Source: Paramecium octaurelia | Taxonomy: Eukaryota > Ciliophora > Oligohymenophorea > Peniculida > Parameciidae | DNA: 23,453 nucleotides | Direction of reading: 5' to 3' | Assembly: GCA_905182995.1 (NCBI GenBank) | Contig: CAJJDP010000132.1 | Span: forward strand, 1 to 23,453 | Shown: piece after piece, positions 1-10,952 of the stretch | Layout: each line of letters opens with the position of its first letter | How positions within the stretch are numbered: position 1 is the stretch's first letter | Notes under the pieces: generated by a model | What the model saw: only the letters and a program-made list of their open reading frames with translations | Told to the model about the DNA's origin: nothing | Databases searched by the model: none | Made by a program: the position numbers and the translations under genes

Positions 1-967
1 GATTATCTGACGAGACGATTTCTTCTCCTGTCTTAATATGCCATAAACGGATAGAGTTATCGTCACTACCAGATGCTAATGTAGTACCATCAGGAGAGGA
101 ACAAATTGAAGAAACTGTTGATGAATGTCCATCTAATTTGCCTTTTTATTATCCTGTCTTAACATCCCATAAACGGATAGACATATCTGCACTACCAGAT
201 GCTAATGTAGTTCCATCAGGAGAGTAACAAATTGAAGAAACTGTTGATGAATGACCATCTAATTTTGCTTTTTATTATCCTGTCTTAACATCCCATACAC
301 AGATAAAATTATCACCACAACAAGATGATAATTTTGTGCCATTAGGGGAGAAACATATTGAACTGACTTCTTAAAAATGACCATCTAATTTGACTTTTTA
401 TTTTCCTGTTTTAAGATTCCATAAATATACAAATCTTCCACTGCTGAAAGCTAATGTACTAGTATTATGTGAGAAGCATACTGATTTTACTTCTTCCTTT
501 CCATTGATTCTGGACTTAATTTTTCCTGTTTTAAAATCCCACAATATAATCTAATTAATCCTTACTACAAGAAGCTAATGACTTACCACTTGGAGAAAAG
601 CATACCTAATTGACTATACCACAATGACCATCTAGTTTATTTAACTAGTTGATTTTAAATCATCTAGTGAATAACTCTGTTTATTAAAGTCATGATCCCT
701 AACTTTTTCGAGGACATCTGTTATTCTCTTAATATTCTTCTCTCCTTTGAGAGTCTATTCCTTATCAAGCAGAGTTTAGTTTTCTACCTTTTAGCTTTCT
801 ATTTCTAAAAGGAATTTGTTTTGATCTTATGAGAGAAATTCTAGGCAGTCTTAAATTCTCTCTTTTTTTAATATGTTTATGAGGATAGGGAGGACTACTT
901 CATCCACCTCTTTGGATAAGGCCAAAACCTTATACAACTCTCCAACTTACTCTTTTTCACAATACAT
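1..967 (-). CDS. Helical N-terminal domain + WD40 propeller protein, partial, disrupted
   Basis: Read with TAA/TAG as Gln. The start ATG at 967-965 begins [19 protein letters not shown], followed by a roughly 100-residue charged helical domain. From about 622 downward at least five WD40 blades follow, with the units LDGH, SVCFSPDG, ASGS and [11 protein letters not shown]; the last complete unit lies near position 20 and the gene runs off the left edge. WD40 propellers are protein-binding platforms; no enzymatic role is visible. The N-terminal domain aligns by eye with the plus-strand gene at 8185, which fixes the start. Two disruptions are seen. Near 660-672 the helical domain meets the end of a LNKLDGH unit in a different frame, as if the middle of the protein had been deleted. 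Near 545-560 a one-base shift splits the first blade; a 22-nt GTAAG...TAG segment could be spliced there but would remove conserved blade residues. It could be a pseudogene or a recently rearranged family member. Confidence 0.8.
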
Positions 968-976
968 TTAATTTTC

Positions 977-1014
977 TTTAAATTAATATTGAATTTCTAT
1001 TACTATATTTTGAG
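977..1014 (-). promoter_or_regulatory. 5' flank block shared with the paralogue at 8142-8179
   Basis: A 38-base block just upstream of the ATG at 967 matches the block upstream of the ATG at 8185 with a single visible mismatch. It contains AATTCAATATTAATTTAAA. It is either a conserved promoter/5' leader or simply recent duplication of the gene with its flank; the sequence alone cannot separate the two. The remaining part of 968-1469, between two divergent genes, is AT-rich and shows no gene. Confidence 0.5.
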
Positions 1015-1469
1015 TTTTATATTACAAACACATGTTTTGGAGATATATAAACGATTTAGTGCTTTGGAATTGATGTAAATTGGACCAAAAAAACCTTGTG
1101 CATAATTGAATTTTTAAAATCTTGAATTACAAAATCATCACCAGCATCAAATAAACTCCAATGATTCGCATTTATGATTGATTCCTATGTTCAATTTATT
1201 ACTTTAATGAATTGAAATCTTTGCTATTGAATTACTGAAACTCACAGAATTAAACCTTAGGATTTATGTCAAGTATAAAGAGTGAAACATTATACTAAGT
1301 CAGATTTTTTTAAAAGCAAATTTTTAACTTATTCAAAATTAAACAACAACCTTGTTTAATAAAAAAAAAATTTCTATCCCAAGAATATAAATAAAATGTA
1401 GAAAATCCATGTTCTATAATATACAATTATAAAAAGCTAAATTGATTTTTAAATTAATATTAATTCAGA

Positions 1470-2993
1470 ATGAGGATTAATGTAACTATAGTAGTTTTTC
1501 TAACTATGTCTCTATTTCTATCAGAGGGGCTCTAGGCAGGGGTTGACAATACTGAGATTTTAGAGAAGAATAAGTTGAATCAACTTTTTAACATCAATTA
1601 CTTAGGAGATTTGTAAAATTCAATTTTAAGTCTCTATATATTCTGGATATCTTAAAGCATATGCATAAGGAAAAACCTAATTTTATTATTTATATTACCC
1701 AGCTCTAAGTGATTCACTCAAGAAACCTATAAATTTATGGTTAAATGGAGGACCTAGGTGTTCATCAATTAAGGTGCGTTTAATGAGAACTGTCCTTTTG
1801 TATTTAAAGCAGGTACATCTGAGTTTGAACTAAACAAGTATTCATGGACAAATTTGTATTTATCTGACATAAACATTTAGGCTCATATGATCTATCTTGA
1901 ATCACCAATATCAGTTGGTTTTTCCTATGGCCCTTAAGTGGAGTAGTCTGATGAATCAACTGCTAAATATAACCTTCAAGCTTTGCTAGACTTTTTTAAT
2001 AAGTTTTCAGGATATAAAACATTGCCACTCTTTCTAGCTAGAGAATCATTTGGAGGAGTATAGGTGCCAACTCTAAAAATAGAAATTATTGATTATAATT
2101 CTAATAAAGTGCTGAAAGTAGTATAAATTTTAAGGGTTGGTTATTGGTAACGGATGCACTGATCCAACTGTATGTACACATGCAGCTAGGCAATTCTAAG
2201 TTCATTTTTTTCACTAAGTTGGAGGCATAATTTTATAAGTGAAGAATTATATGAAAAGGTAAGAAATGTGAAAAATAATGTGTTGAAGTCAAAAACTGAT
2301 ATTTGTAGATAAATATCACAAGAAGTTGAAGAGCAAATAACAGGAAAAGAATAAAATTAAAAGCCAACCAATACAATATGTATGGACCATGTTACACCTA
2401 TACTCCTGAAGGAAGTAAAATAGCATCAAGATCTCACGGCTTGATGTCATATACTGAGGATGCAGATATTCCTGCGTGTGCTGTTATTTAAGGATTATAA
2501 TATCATTTAAGGTCGAATTAAGTTAGAGATGTAAAATATCGATTATATTTGAGTTATTAAACATTAAACCAGAATCAGCAGAATGGGAAGTTTGCTCAAA
2601 GAAATTTGATGATTATAAAGAAAATCCAAAAGAGTCTTATTATTTATATGAAGAAATTCTTAGTATTAAATTAAAGTCTTGATATATAGTGGTGACGTCG
2701 ATGGAGTAGTTCCTGTTACCGGAACTACGTATTGGCTTAATAAATTGCAGAAAGAATTATGTATCATATTAATATTTATAGTATCAGCTTTTTTAAATTT
2801 AAACCTTTGGAGGTCTTGGTTTGTACCAGGAAAGAGAGAAGTTGATAGATATTAAAATGCTGGGTACGTCGTAGATTTGGATGGTTTAACATTTATGACG
2901 ATTAGAAATGCAGGTCACATGGTACCTCTAGATAAAAGTGAAGAAGCAGAAATATTTATAGTTAAGTTTGTAAAGCATGAATTATTCCCATGA
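1470..2993 (+). pseudogene. Serine carboxypeptidase (peptidase family S10), frameshifted
   Basis: S10 enzymes remove C-terminal residues in the secretory or lysosomal compartment. The ATG at 1470 starts a hydrophobic signal-like segment, MRINVTIVVFLTMSLFL. Family landmarks appear in order: IYSGYLKAY; WLNGGPRCSS (1738-1767, oxyanion loop); PISVGFSYG; ARESFGGVQVP with the nucleophile Ser codon at 2046-2048; GNGCTDPTVC; MYGPCYTYTP; IYSGDVDGVVPV with the acidic member; and RNAGHMVPL with the His codon at 2916-2918. The TGA at 2991-2993 ends it. Likely introns are 2531-2553 (23 nt) and 2761-2781 (21 nt). The frame changes near 1620, 1773, 2112, 2145, 2210, 2350 and 2676; several changes are repaired by one extra base in a short run (CC, AA, GG). 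The usual Gly is Arg in both WLNGGPRCSS and ARESFGG. The full family order is present, so identity is certain; whether the breaks are decay or sequencing errors is open. Confidence 0.88.
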
Positions 2994-3300
2994 ATTGATT
3001 GATTTTATAAGTTGTAGCTTTTGAAAATAAACAATAATTTTAAGGATTTGCAATAAGCAATAAACTTAATTATATTAATTAGTAAAAATAATTTAGGATT
3101 TTGATTGAATATAAATCACTTGCATTTGAAATGCATTATCATACTTTTCCTATAATTTAATTAAATGCCAAAATCAGTTTTATAATTAAATATTTGAGAG
3201 GATCCGTACTATTTTCTTCATCTAATTTCTGGTAACAAAAATTTACTCTAAATTCACTGCGGTGATTCGAGTTCATAATTATACCCTGTTCTACCTCTGA
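2994..3300. other. Intergenic, no gene seen
   Basis: AT-rich spacer after the carboxypeptidase stop. No repeat, RNA gene or recognisable coding frame was seen. Confidence 0.4.
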
Positions 3301-3330
3301 AAGTTGCTTCTATTAAGTTAAGGGATATTT

Positions 3331-4345
3331 TGTAATGCCAGGTGCTTTGGTTCTAATATTACTTATGATACTCACTTTTGGTGACAATAACAGCTGTCAT
3401 TATTAGCAAGAGACATTAAGAAAATATATACTTATATTACCAATGCTAATATTCTGAAAAATGTGTAGAATTATCTCCTGGCAATACTTGCTCATGATTC
3501 ATACCTGAATTACCTTTCAATTAAGCAAATTGCAATGAACACACTCCAAAATTCTAACAAATATCTGCAATCTTCATCAGAAAACTCAACCAGCAGGGTT
3601 CTAATATTTATGTTGTAAAAATTAATTGTTTTTTGTAAATTGTACTATATTTGCTATCACTGGTTCATATTGTATTGATTTTTATATAGGAGGAGTCTGG
3701 ACATCTAGAGGCGAGTGCTGACTTTGCATATCATGAATATTATCCTGTTTACATCGTCCAGCAAATTAAAGGCTTTTGAATCATTTCGGATTTCTTAAGT
3801 GGTTGTAGATTTAATTATTTAATCGCATGGACTAAAGCAATTCGCAAACCTGACGTAAGCACGGATAAACCTCTTACAATTCTGTTCAATTTTTTAGAAT
3901 AATCAGCTACTTTGCTTTAGGACCAGTTTAGGTATTTTGTCAATAGTAATTCTTAATATTGAGCTTGGCTTATCTTTTATTCCTCGAAATCATTAGAGCA
4001 AAAATGATTGATATGCTCATTCTACTTGGATCAGTCATTGGGGCAACTAATAATAGAAAGGATGATGTATAAATTCAATTACTACATATAAATTTGTACT
4101 CTATAGTGAAAAGAATAACATAAGAGGACCAGTCATGTAAAAAGTAAACTATTCAAACATATTGATCACAAATCTTGATTATTTGTTGATTGCTACATAA
4201 AGTTGAGAGCAGGATTTTCAAACAAGGAACTCAGTTGATATTAAATTAGTTGTAGTTTAACCTAAGCAGAGTGTGCAAATGCCATAGTCAGTCCAGCAAG
4301 ATCAAGCGTAAGTCTCTGCAAGAAGATGCAGTTCAGAATGTAAGA
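3331..4345 (+). pseudogene. Cys-rich protein relic with Gln-rich C-terminal tail
   Basis: Protein-like stretches follow each other on the plus strand but in different frames. They include CNARCFGSNITYD at 3331, CQYSEKCVELSPGNTC at about 3444-3491, an AWTKAIRKPDVSTDKPLTIL stretch near 3830-3890, a hydrophobic KMIDMLILLGSVIGATNN near 4000-4050, and a Gln-rich tail VVVQPKQSVQMPQSVQQDQA starting just downstream of 4225. The order (Cys pairs, hydrophobic segment, polar Gln-rich tail) would suit a ciliate surface or membrane protein with a cytoplasmic tail, but that is inference. In-frame TGA codons and frame changes break it. The family is not recognised. Alternative: chance open frames, since TGA is rare in AT-rich DNA. 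Confidence 0.4.
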
Positions 4346-4379
4346 TATATATTTAAAAAGAATTTTTTTTTAAAATAAC

Positions 4380-4840
4380 TTTACTCAATATTCTTCAAAT
4401 TAGAGTAATTTATTTGCTTTTGTTTAATTTTTTTGAGCAACCTAAATAAATACAATTAGTTAGAAAGTATGAAATTGAGTATTTACTGATGGAATAGAGA
4501 GCTTATTGAGAAATTGTCAATAAAGTCAGATGGGATGATAATTTAATACCTATTGCCCGATATGTATGATTTTAGTAATATATTTGGTTTTAACAAACAA
4601 TCTACAAACACTATTTATTTCATAGACATGCATTAAATGCCTTTACGAGGTTGAAATGTAGATGAATTATTGTTATAAAGCATATACGAAATCCATCAAA
4701 TTTAACTTTTATCTATTATATCGCATTCCACTTTTGGCTTTATTCAGAATATTCAATCACCAATATCTATTTAATATTTCCATAAGAAATAAGTTATTTT
4801 ATTATTCCTTTTAACTTACTTAACGAATAAAATCAGTTTG
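4380..4840. other. AT-rich stretch without recognisable gene
   Basis: No sustained protein-like frame, RNA gene or repeat was seen here on either strand. It separates the plus-strand Cys-rich relic from the minus-strand WD40 relic. Confidence 0.4.
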
Positions 4841-4844
4841 ATCT

Positions 4845-6360
4845 GTGATTTTTTATTAACAGATCCATTCATTTACTTAACTCAAAACTTAGTCGTGTTA
4901 TCGTCACTACTGGATATGAAAAAGAATTAACTTTAGAAGTAATAGAATTAATATGTCCTTTAATAGTTTATGAGCAATTCCATTAAGTATTATTATTGCT
5001 TGACTATATTAAAATAGATCCACTTTCATCCCCAGATATCAACTAATTGATTTTTTCATGAAACATCATTATTAGGTTGATTTAAGATTTGAATTAACTT
5101 CAACATTCCTTATTTAAATTCATAAACTTATATTTGATTATCACATCCACTTGCTATAATTGAGGAATCTTTGTTTCAAGATATTGCACCACAATATTCT
5201 GTTTGCTTAATTGAATGATATTCTATGCGTTAAATCAAGAAGCATATCAAGTCTGATGAATTCTTGAACCGGTGCAACAGCTCTGTTGGTTCTGTAAGTT
5301 CAGATTGTATTAGTGAATAATTATCTTATTATAATGCTTGCAATATCTGAGATATCCATCGCTTGATCGTTATAAATAGCATATGATGAGCAAGTTTAAT
5401 AATAAAAAAGTATACACTTGTTACAATACTTCAATTTGGATGAAATCCATAAGGTTAGTTATTGTGAATTTAATTATATAAATATATTCTTCTAGGAATT
5501 TAATAAAGATATTGTTTTATTATAAACATTTGGTAACGTTGTTTATAAAATCAGGCAATTACTCTTTTTCAAATAAATCATTTTTCTTTAGTTTTTTCCC
5601 TACCCTTCAATCATTAATTATATTATAACAAATTGAATTTCTAAATAATCAGTTTTAGATTCTGTTGATGTACTTATAAATTTAGATGAAGTAAGACTTA
5701 ATTAAATAGATGCCTCAACCATAAGTCTTATCCAAATTTTTGAAGCATAATCTTTTATACCTTCAGGAATAGGTATTATGTAACTTCGAGAATTTAATAT
5801 GAGTTTAAGAGCTATATATATCCTGTCTATAATATTCAATCATTCATTTTCAATACAAATTCACTTTTTTAGTAAATAGTTTCTTTCATCATCGATTGAG
5901 AACATTTTTCAATAAAATGAATTATATCTCAAAAATATGACAAAGCTTGTAATTTCTTTTTGTAAATCATGGTTTAGCGAAGTAAAGTTAACTTCTTATA
6001 AAGCGAAATCATTTTTTACTCAGTATTAGTTTATAATCGTAATATTTTCAGCTCTCTCAACTTGTTTGCTATGATATAGTGCTTTAATATTACACAGAGA
6101 TCTTTTATGTAACATAGTTTATGTTAAATCAATATCACTGACTTACACAAAATCTTCTTGTTCCAACTTTAAAGAGGCTCACAGTTTTATAAAGTTGAGA
6201 TTAATGTGTTAAAACAAAACGTTTTATCCTCCTAGCATAAGTCAGATTCACACTATCTATTGACCATAGATCCATAGAAATCGCAACCTATTGCTCTAAA
6301 TACAGGGCGGATAAATTAACTGATAAATCTTTTGCTTGAAAAATGACAGCCTTTAGAATG
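4845..6360 (-). pseudogene. Coiled-coil + WD40 protein, decayed copy
   Basis: WD40 blades are visible near the 3' part: IIASGCDNQIQVYEFKQG (from 5160 down), LISGDESGSILIQSS...QTIKGHINSIT (from 5042 down) and SSSDDNTTKF followed by TGA near 4890, where a blade normally has Trp. TGG to TGA is therefore a likely inactivating substitution. Upstream, between about 5900 and 6200, polar helical stretches such as CNIKALYHSKQVERAENITI and VNFTSLNHDLQKEITSF suggest a coiled coil; further upstream a loose Cys/His-containing stretch begins near CHFSSKRF. This order is typical of a large ciliate family with an N-terminal Cys/His region, a coiled coil and a C-terminal propeller, but that assignment rests on memory of the family. 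Small deletions shift the frame between blades. An ATG-led stretch near 6777 might be its original N-terminus. Confidence 0.6.
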
Positions 6361-7431
6361 ATCTGAATTAATTTAATTCATTATCAGTTATTTTTTGTAA
6401 TTACGATTGCCTTTTTACAAAATGATACCATTAAAATCGTTCTTATGGAATTCATATGAAATTCAGCTTCAAAGTAAATAAAGTATTAGAGATTCCTTTT
6501 GCTTTTCTTTAAAATGTGAGTTAAAAAAGTATCAAGTATAGCTTACTCGATAGTAAACCTTATTATATTTATTTTTTCATATCAGATCTTCACTTAAGGC
6601 TTAGATAATGTAAAATCAAGACTTTATCTTTTCTGAATAATCTTTCTTTCCTCAAAAAATTTCATCCTAATATGTATTTTTAGAAAAGTCCTTACTTTTA
6701 TTTTGGCTATTTTAGTGTGCATCCCTTTTTTAATATGTGCAACATATCATTTTGAAACCAAAAGATTTAATAGCCATATTTAATGACTAAATATGAATTA
6801 TTGGAGAAATCGAATAACACTTTTGACGATAAACGGTGATATTAATACAGAATTCCTATAATATATATTCACCTAAATGAAGTTTTAGTGTATGCCAAAT
6901 TTCACCTAATATGTCCAAAGTGTGAATCAAATGGAAGTATCACTCCTTTAGACGAGATTTCTGTAAATTTTATATTCTTAAAGGTGAATTAGTCAATAAA
7001 TTAAGCGGACCTTAAAAAGGTAGATTGAATACAAAGCTTTTTCCTTATGTGAACTGGAGAACTAAGCAAATAAACTGTTTTAGTTATAAAGAATCTCAAT
7101 TTAGATATACTTTACTAATAAAGTAAAATAATGGTCCTAAATGTGAAAATATAACTAAAGTTAATTGAAAAATTTAATCTCTGATATGATTACCAAAGTC
7201 ATAATGTCCATTGAATATATAAAATGATGGATCATTAATTGGTTGAGATTAAATCTACAATTATAATTATAGAAATTGAATTATAAAATAGAATGATGAA
7301 ACATAGTAATTTTTCATCTCATTTAAAAAGAAGGGAAACATATCTCCTTAGCTTTAGCATTATTTATTATAAATTTAACATCTTTTGTCTTTTGCACATT
7401 AAGATTAAGAAATCTCATCATCAATTTTTCT
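6361..7431. other. Region with only weak coding signal
   Basis: AT-rich. The minus strand near 6777-6640 has a short polar frame starting MAIKSFGFKMICCTY and rich in Asn, Gln and Lys, interrupted by TGA. It could be a leftover 5' end of the WD40 relic at 4845-6360. Nothing else is supported. Confidence 0.3.
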
Positions 7432-7806
7432 TCATAGTTCATTGCGGATGATTGGAAAATCAAGGTTACTCATGAATTGTCCAAATAAACGCAAATGATC
7501 CAAAAGCATCAAAAATGAAAAATAAAAAACATAAGAATTAAATGAAGATGTACTAACAAATTTATAATCCGTAATTATATTGCTTTACTTTATATAGAGT
7601 TTCTTTATTATTTCAAAATTAATAAAACTTGCATTAGGCATGTCCAAATCAATATTGTTAGCGGTTGTGAGTCTATTTCTAAGATATCTATTGATGACCT
7701 TTTGCTTAAGCATCTTACGATTATTTGGTTCTAAAATGTATAAAGGGTTAGCTTTTGAAACCCCCTGAGATGCACTTTTTGAGGGAAATTTGGCAACGAT
7801 TTTTAA
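7432..7806 (-). CDS. Unassigned open frame (about 124 codons), possible exon
   Basis: A frame free of TGA runs from just after a TGA at 7807-7809 to a TGA at 7432-7434. It has unusually protein-like composition: KFPSKSASQGVSKANPLYIL, then LKQKVINRYLRNR and TANNIDLDMPNASFINFE, followed by a more hydrophobic stretch with NSYVFYFSFLMLLDH. No ATG lies at its upstream end, so if real it is an internal or last exon, or a broken gene. The family is not recognised. A run of this length without TGA can occur by chance in such AT-rich DNA; the residue composition is the main argument for coding. Confidence 0.4.
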
Positions 7807-8141
7807 TCAAAGTAGATAAAGGTAAAATTTAAACATAATATGTAATAGTAGTACTTTCAAAATCTTTGATGTTTTTCTTTATTGAACATTTATGATTTAG
7901 AATAAAAGAATACATTTACAAAAAATCCAATTTGATTATTTAACAATAATAAATGATTATATGAGTGTTGTTTGCTATTTCAATAACTTGTTTTATTCCA
8001 TTCTATATTCTTTAAGAATTCAGTTGTGCACAAGGATCTGTGAGCTTTCACTTGTATAATTAACATCAACTTCAAATCTTTTCAATTGTGCAATCTTCTA
8101 AACAAACATGTGTAAGATACATTTTTGGTTTGTAGAATAAT

Positions 8142-8179
8142 CTCAAAATAGAGTAATAGAAATTCAATATTAATTTAAA
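8142..8179 (+). promoter_or_regulatory. 5' flank block shared with the gene at 967
   Basis: Same 38-base block as 977-1014 in the opposite orientation, one mismatch, ending a few bases before the ATG at 8185. It shows that the two genes were copied with their flanks, or that the block is a retained promoter/leader element. Confidence 0.5.
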
Positions 8180-8184
8180 CTAAT

Positions 8185-8757
8185 ATGAATTGCAAAATAG
8201 ATTAGATTGGAGATTTGTATGGGGTTTTGGCTTTATCTAAAGATGTTGATGAAGGCGTCTTCCCAATCCTAATTTAAATATTGAAAAGAGACAAAATTTA
8301 AGACTGCTTCTAATTTCTCTCAGAAAATATAAATCCAAGGCAAGTCGAATAAGAAAGTTAAACGGGAGAAAATTCATCACTATTTAATAAGGAATAGATG
8401 GCAAATGTTGGAAAGAATGACATTATGAGATTATCAGATGCTTTCAAAAAACTTAAAGATCATAAATTTAATGAATAGAATTACTCAATAGAAGAATATG
8501 AAGAAATTAAGAAAAATATGATAATAATAATATCATAGGAGAGAAAGATTGTAAAATTCCTAAAATTTTTAGTTCAGCTTACTTCCTTGGATTAAAGATA
8601 TATTTAATGTGGATCAAATTCTCTTCATTTATTAGTTTTAATGAAAGTTGATTTAAGGGAATATAGTTTTGAGAATATTACGATAAGAGATACTTCTTTA
8701 GTTGGCGGAAATTTTGTAAGATGTAATCTCTCTTACGCTAATGATAAAAAAGCTTGA
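8185..8757 (+). CDS. Helical N-terminal domain with pentapeptide-like end, truncated paralogue
   Basis: The frame from ATG 8185 to TGA 8755-8757 encodes 190 residues with TAA/TAG as Gln. It begins MNCKIDQIGDLYGVLALSKD and contains LKDHKFNEQNYSIEEYEEIK, FLKFLVQLTSLDQRYIQC and then VDLREYSFENITIRDTSLVG followed by GNFVRCNLS. The last part resembles pentapeptide-repeat sequence. In this ciliate family a comparable N-terminal part is normally followed by WD40 blades (recalled family knowledge). Here the reading frame stops just after NLSYANDKKA, so the propeller is absent. If the six-A run at 8746-8751 had one base fewer, reading would continue in a protein-like frame (LEEVSKALRQLG...) to a TGA at 8987-8989. 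The frame is also open upstream to 8044. The start was chosen by alignment with the paralogue at 967. Homology of the N-terminal domain is strong; completeness is doubtful. Confidence 0.75.
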
Positions 8758-9790
8758 GGAGGTATCTAAAGCATTAAGGTAATTAGGAGTGAGTGTTACG
8801 AATCATGATTTCAAGAAGCATCTATCAAATAACTCATTTAATGTCTATTTTATTTAAAAGTTGAATTTTTCATTACCTACTTTAGGAAAACCCTTTATTG
8901 TGAAATATATAAATGTATTTTTTATTACAGCCATAAATAATTTTTAAGAATTTAATTGCTACCTCAGAAATTTGAAAAATTTAATATGACTACTAAAAAT
9001 TGGAGAAAAAATTTCCATCTTGTCGAGTGTTTTCATGAAAAAGACTTAATAAGCAAAGTTATAATCGATATAATCAATCTACTTAAAATTTATCAAGTAA
9101 TTTAATCAAGCTAGTTATTTGTTTGCAAAAATTTTTGATTGAGATCCAATATGATACTCTATTCGAATATTCCAACTGAAACATTCGATTTGGATACTTT
9201 AATAGAACGTATTTCAACTTAAGGATTATCAGATTTGATCAAATATTTAAGAAAACAATATTATCGAAAATAAACTAAAATTAGTAACCTACTAGATCTA
9301 TACTGAATCAGTTTTATCTCGAATAACTCATACATTTTTTTGATTCAAATTCTGCTTATTGTTAAAAATACTCCTTCCTCTTTATGAAAGATTTAAAACT
9401 TGATAAATATTCATTTTATAAACCATTATATTTTTTGCAAATTAGGTTTGTAATACTTCTTATCGATTTATTAATAAATATCTAATCAACAAACAATAAA
9501 AGTGTGGGCATTTCTTAGACAAAACAAATAGTAAATAAATACTTTTTGTTATAATAATCATCATCTTTTGCAATTTACAATTTTTGCGGTTATTATTTAA
9601 AAAATATATTGTAAAAGTTAGAGTCTTCCTTAAATCCTTTCTGAATATTGAAATAATTCACTCAACCAAATATTGTCATTAAGATAAGATGAAATCTAAT
9701 TATCTTTTATTTTCTTTCAATCTATCGAATTCAAATAGGTTAATTTCTTCTGAATAAATTAACCTTTATGAATAATAATATATAATTATA
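8630..9790 (+). repeat. First copy of an exact 1161-bp direct repeat
   Basis: This stretch recurs base for base (as far as can be checked by eye) at 9792-10952, offset 1162. The two copies are separated by a single N at 9791. Exact identity in otherwise heavily diverged DNA, with a copy boundary exactly at an unknown base, points to two contigs overlapping by 1161 bp that were joined without being merged. Confidence 0.95.
8990..9306 (+). pseudogene. Broken coding-like stretch after the truncated paralogue
   Basis: After the TGA at 8987-8989 protein-like pieces continue in changing frames: TKNWRKNFHLVECFHEKDLI near 9000, and an ATG-led 51-codon frame at 9151-9306 reading MILYSNIPTETFDLDTLIER and then LSDLIKYLRKQYYRKQTK before TGA. 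These may be the continuation of the 8185 gene through frameshifts, or a separate relic. The family is not recognised. The same stretch appears again in the second repeat copy (9151-9306 corresponds to 10313-10468). 9307-9790 shows no gene. Confidence 0.4.
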
Positions 9791-9791
9791 N
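9791..9791. other. Single-base assembly gap (N)
   Basis: One unknown base exactly between the two identical 1161-bp copies. It most likely marks a scaffold join of unknown or negative length. Confidence 0.95.
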
Positions 9792-10952
9792 TATTAGTTT
9801 TAATGAAAGTTGATTTAAGGGAATATAGTTTTGAGAATATTACGATAAGAGATACTTCTTTAGTTGGCGGAAATTTTGTAAGATGTAATCTCTCTTACGC
9901 TAATGATAAAAAAGCTTGAGGAGGTATCTAAAGCATTAAGGTAATTAGGAGTGAGTGTTACGAATCATGATTTCAAGAAGCATCTATCAAATAACTCATT
10001 TAATGTCTATTTTATTTAAAAGTTGAATTTTTCATTACCTACTTTAGGAAAACCCTTTATTGTGAAATATATAAATGTATTTTTTATTACAGCCATAAAT
10101 AATTTTTAAGAATTTAATTGCTACCTCAGAAATTTGAAAAATTTAATATGACTACTAAAAATTGGAGAAAAAATTTCCATCTTGTCGAGTGTTTTCATGA
10201 AAAAGACTTAATAAGCAAAGTTATAATCGATATAATCAATCTACTTAAAATTTATCAAGTAATTTAATCAAGCTAGTTATTTGTTTGCAAAAATTTTTGA
10301 TTGAGATCCAATATGATACTCTATTCGAATATTCCAACTGAAACATTCGATTTGGATACTTTAATAGAACGTATTTCAACTTAAGGATTATCAGATTTGA
10401 TCAAATATTTAAGAAAACAATATTATCGAAAATAAACTAAAATTAGTAACCTACTAGATCTATACTGAATCAGTTTTATCTCGAATAACTCATACATTTT
10501 TTTGATTCAAATTCTGCTTATTGTTAAAAATACTCCTTCCTCTTTATGAAAGATTTAAAACTTGATAAATATTCATTTTATAAACCATTATATTTTTTGC
10601 AAATTAGGTTTGTAATACTTCTTATCGATTTATTAATAAATATCTAATCAACAAACAATAAAAGTGTGGGCATTTCTTAGACAAAACAAATAGTAAATAA
10701 ATACTTTTTGTTATAATAATCATCATCTTTTGCAATTTACAATTTTTGCGGTTATTATTTAAAAAATATATTGTAAAAGTTAGAGTCTTCCTTAAATCCT
10801 TTCTGAATATTGAAATAATTCACTCAACCAAATATTGTCATTAAGATAAGATGAAATCTAATTATCTTTTATTTTCTTTCAATCTATCGAATTCAAATAG
10901 GTTAATTTCTTCTGAATAAATTAACCTTTATGAATAATAATATATAATTATA
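9792..10952 (+). repeat. Second copy of the 1161-bp direct repeat
   Basis: Identical to 8630-9790. It includes the pentapeptide-like end of the 8185 gene (without its N-terminus) and the 51-codon frame at 10313-10468. Because it is probably an unmerged contig overlap, these should not be counted as extra genes. Confidence 0.95.

Noticed and set aside
8630..10952. Long direct repeat as a possible transposon or segmental duplication
   Set aside because: No terminal inverted repeats or transposase; exact identity around a single N is better explained by contig overlap.
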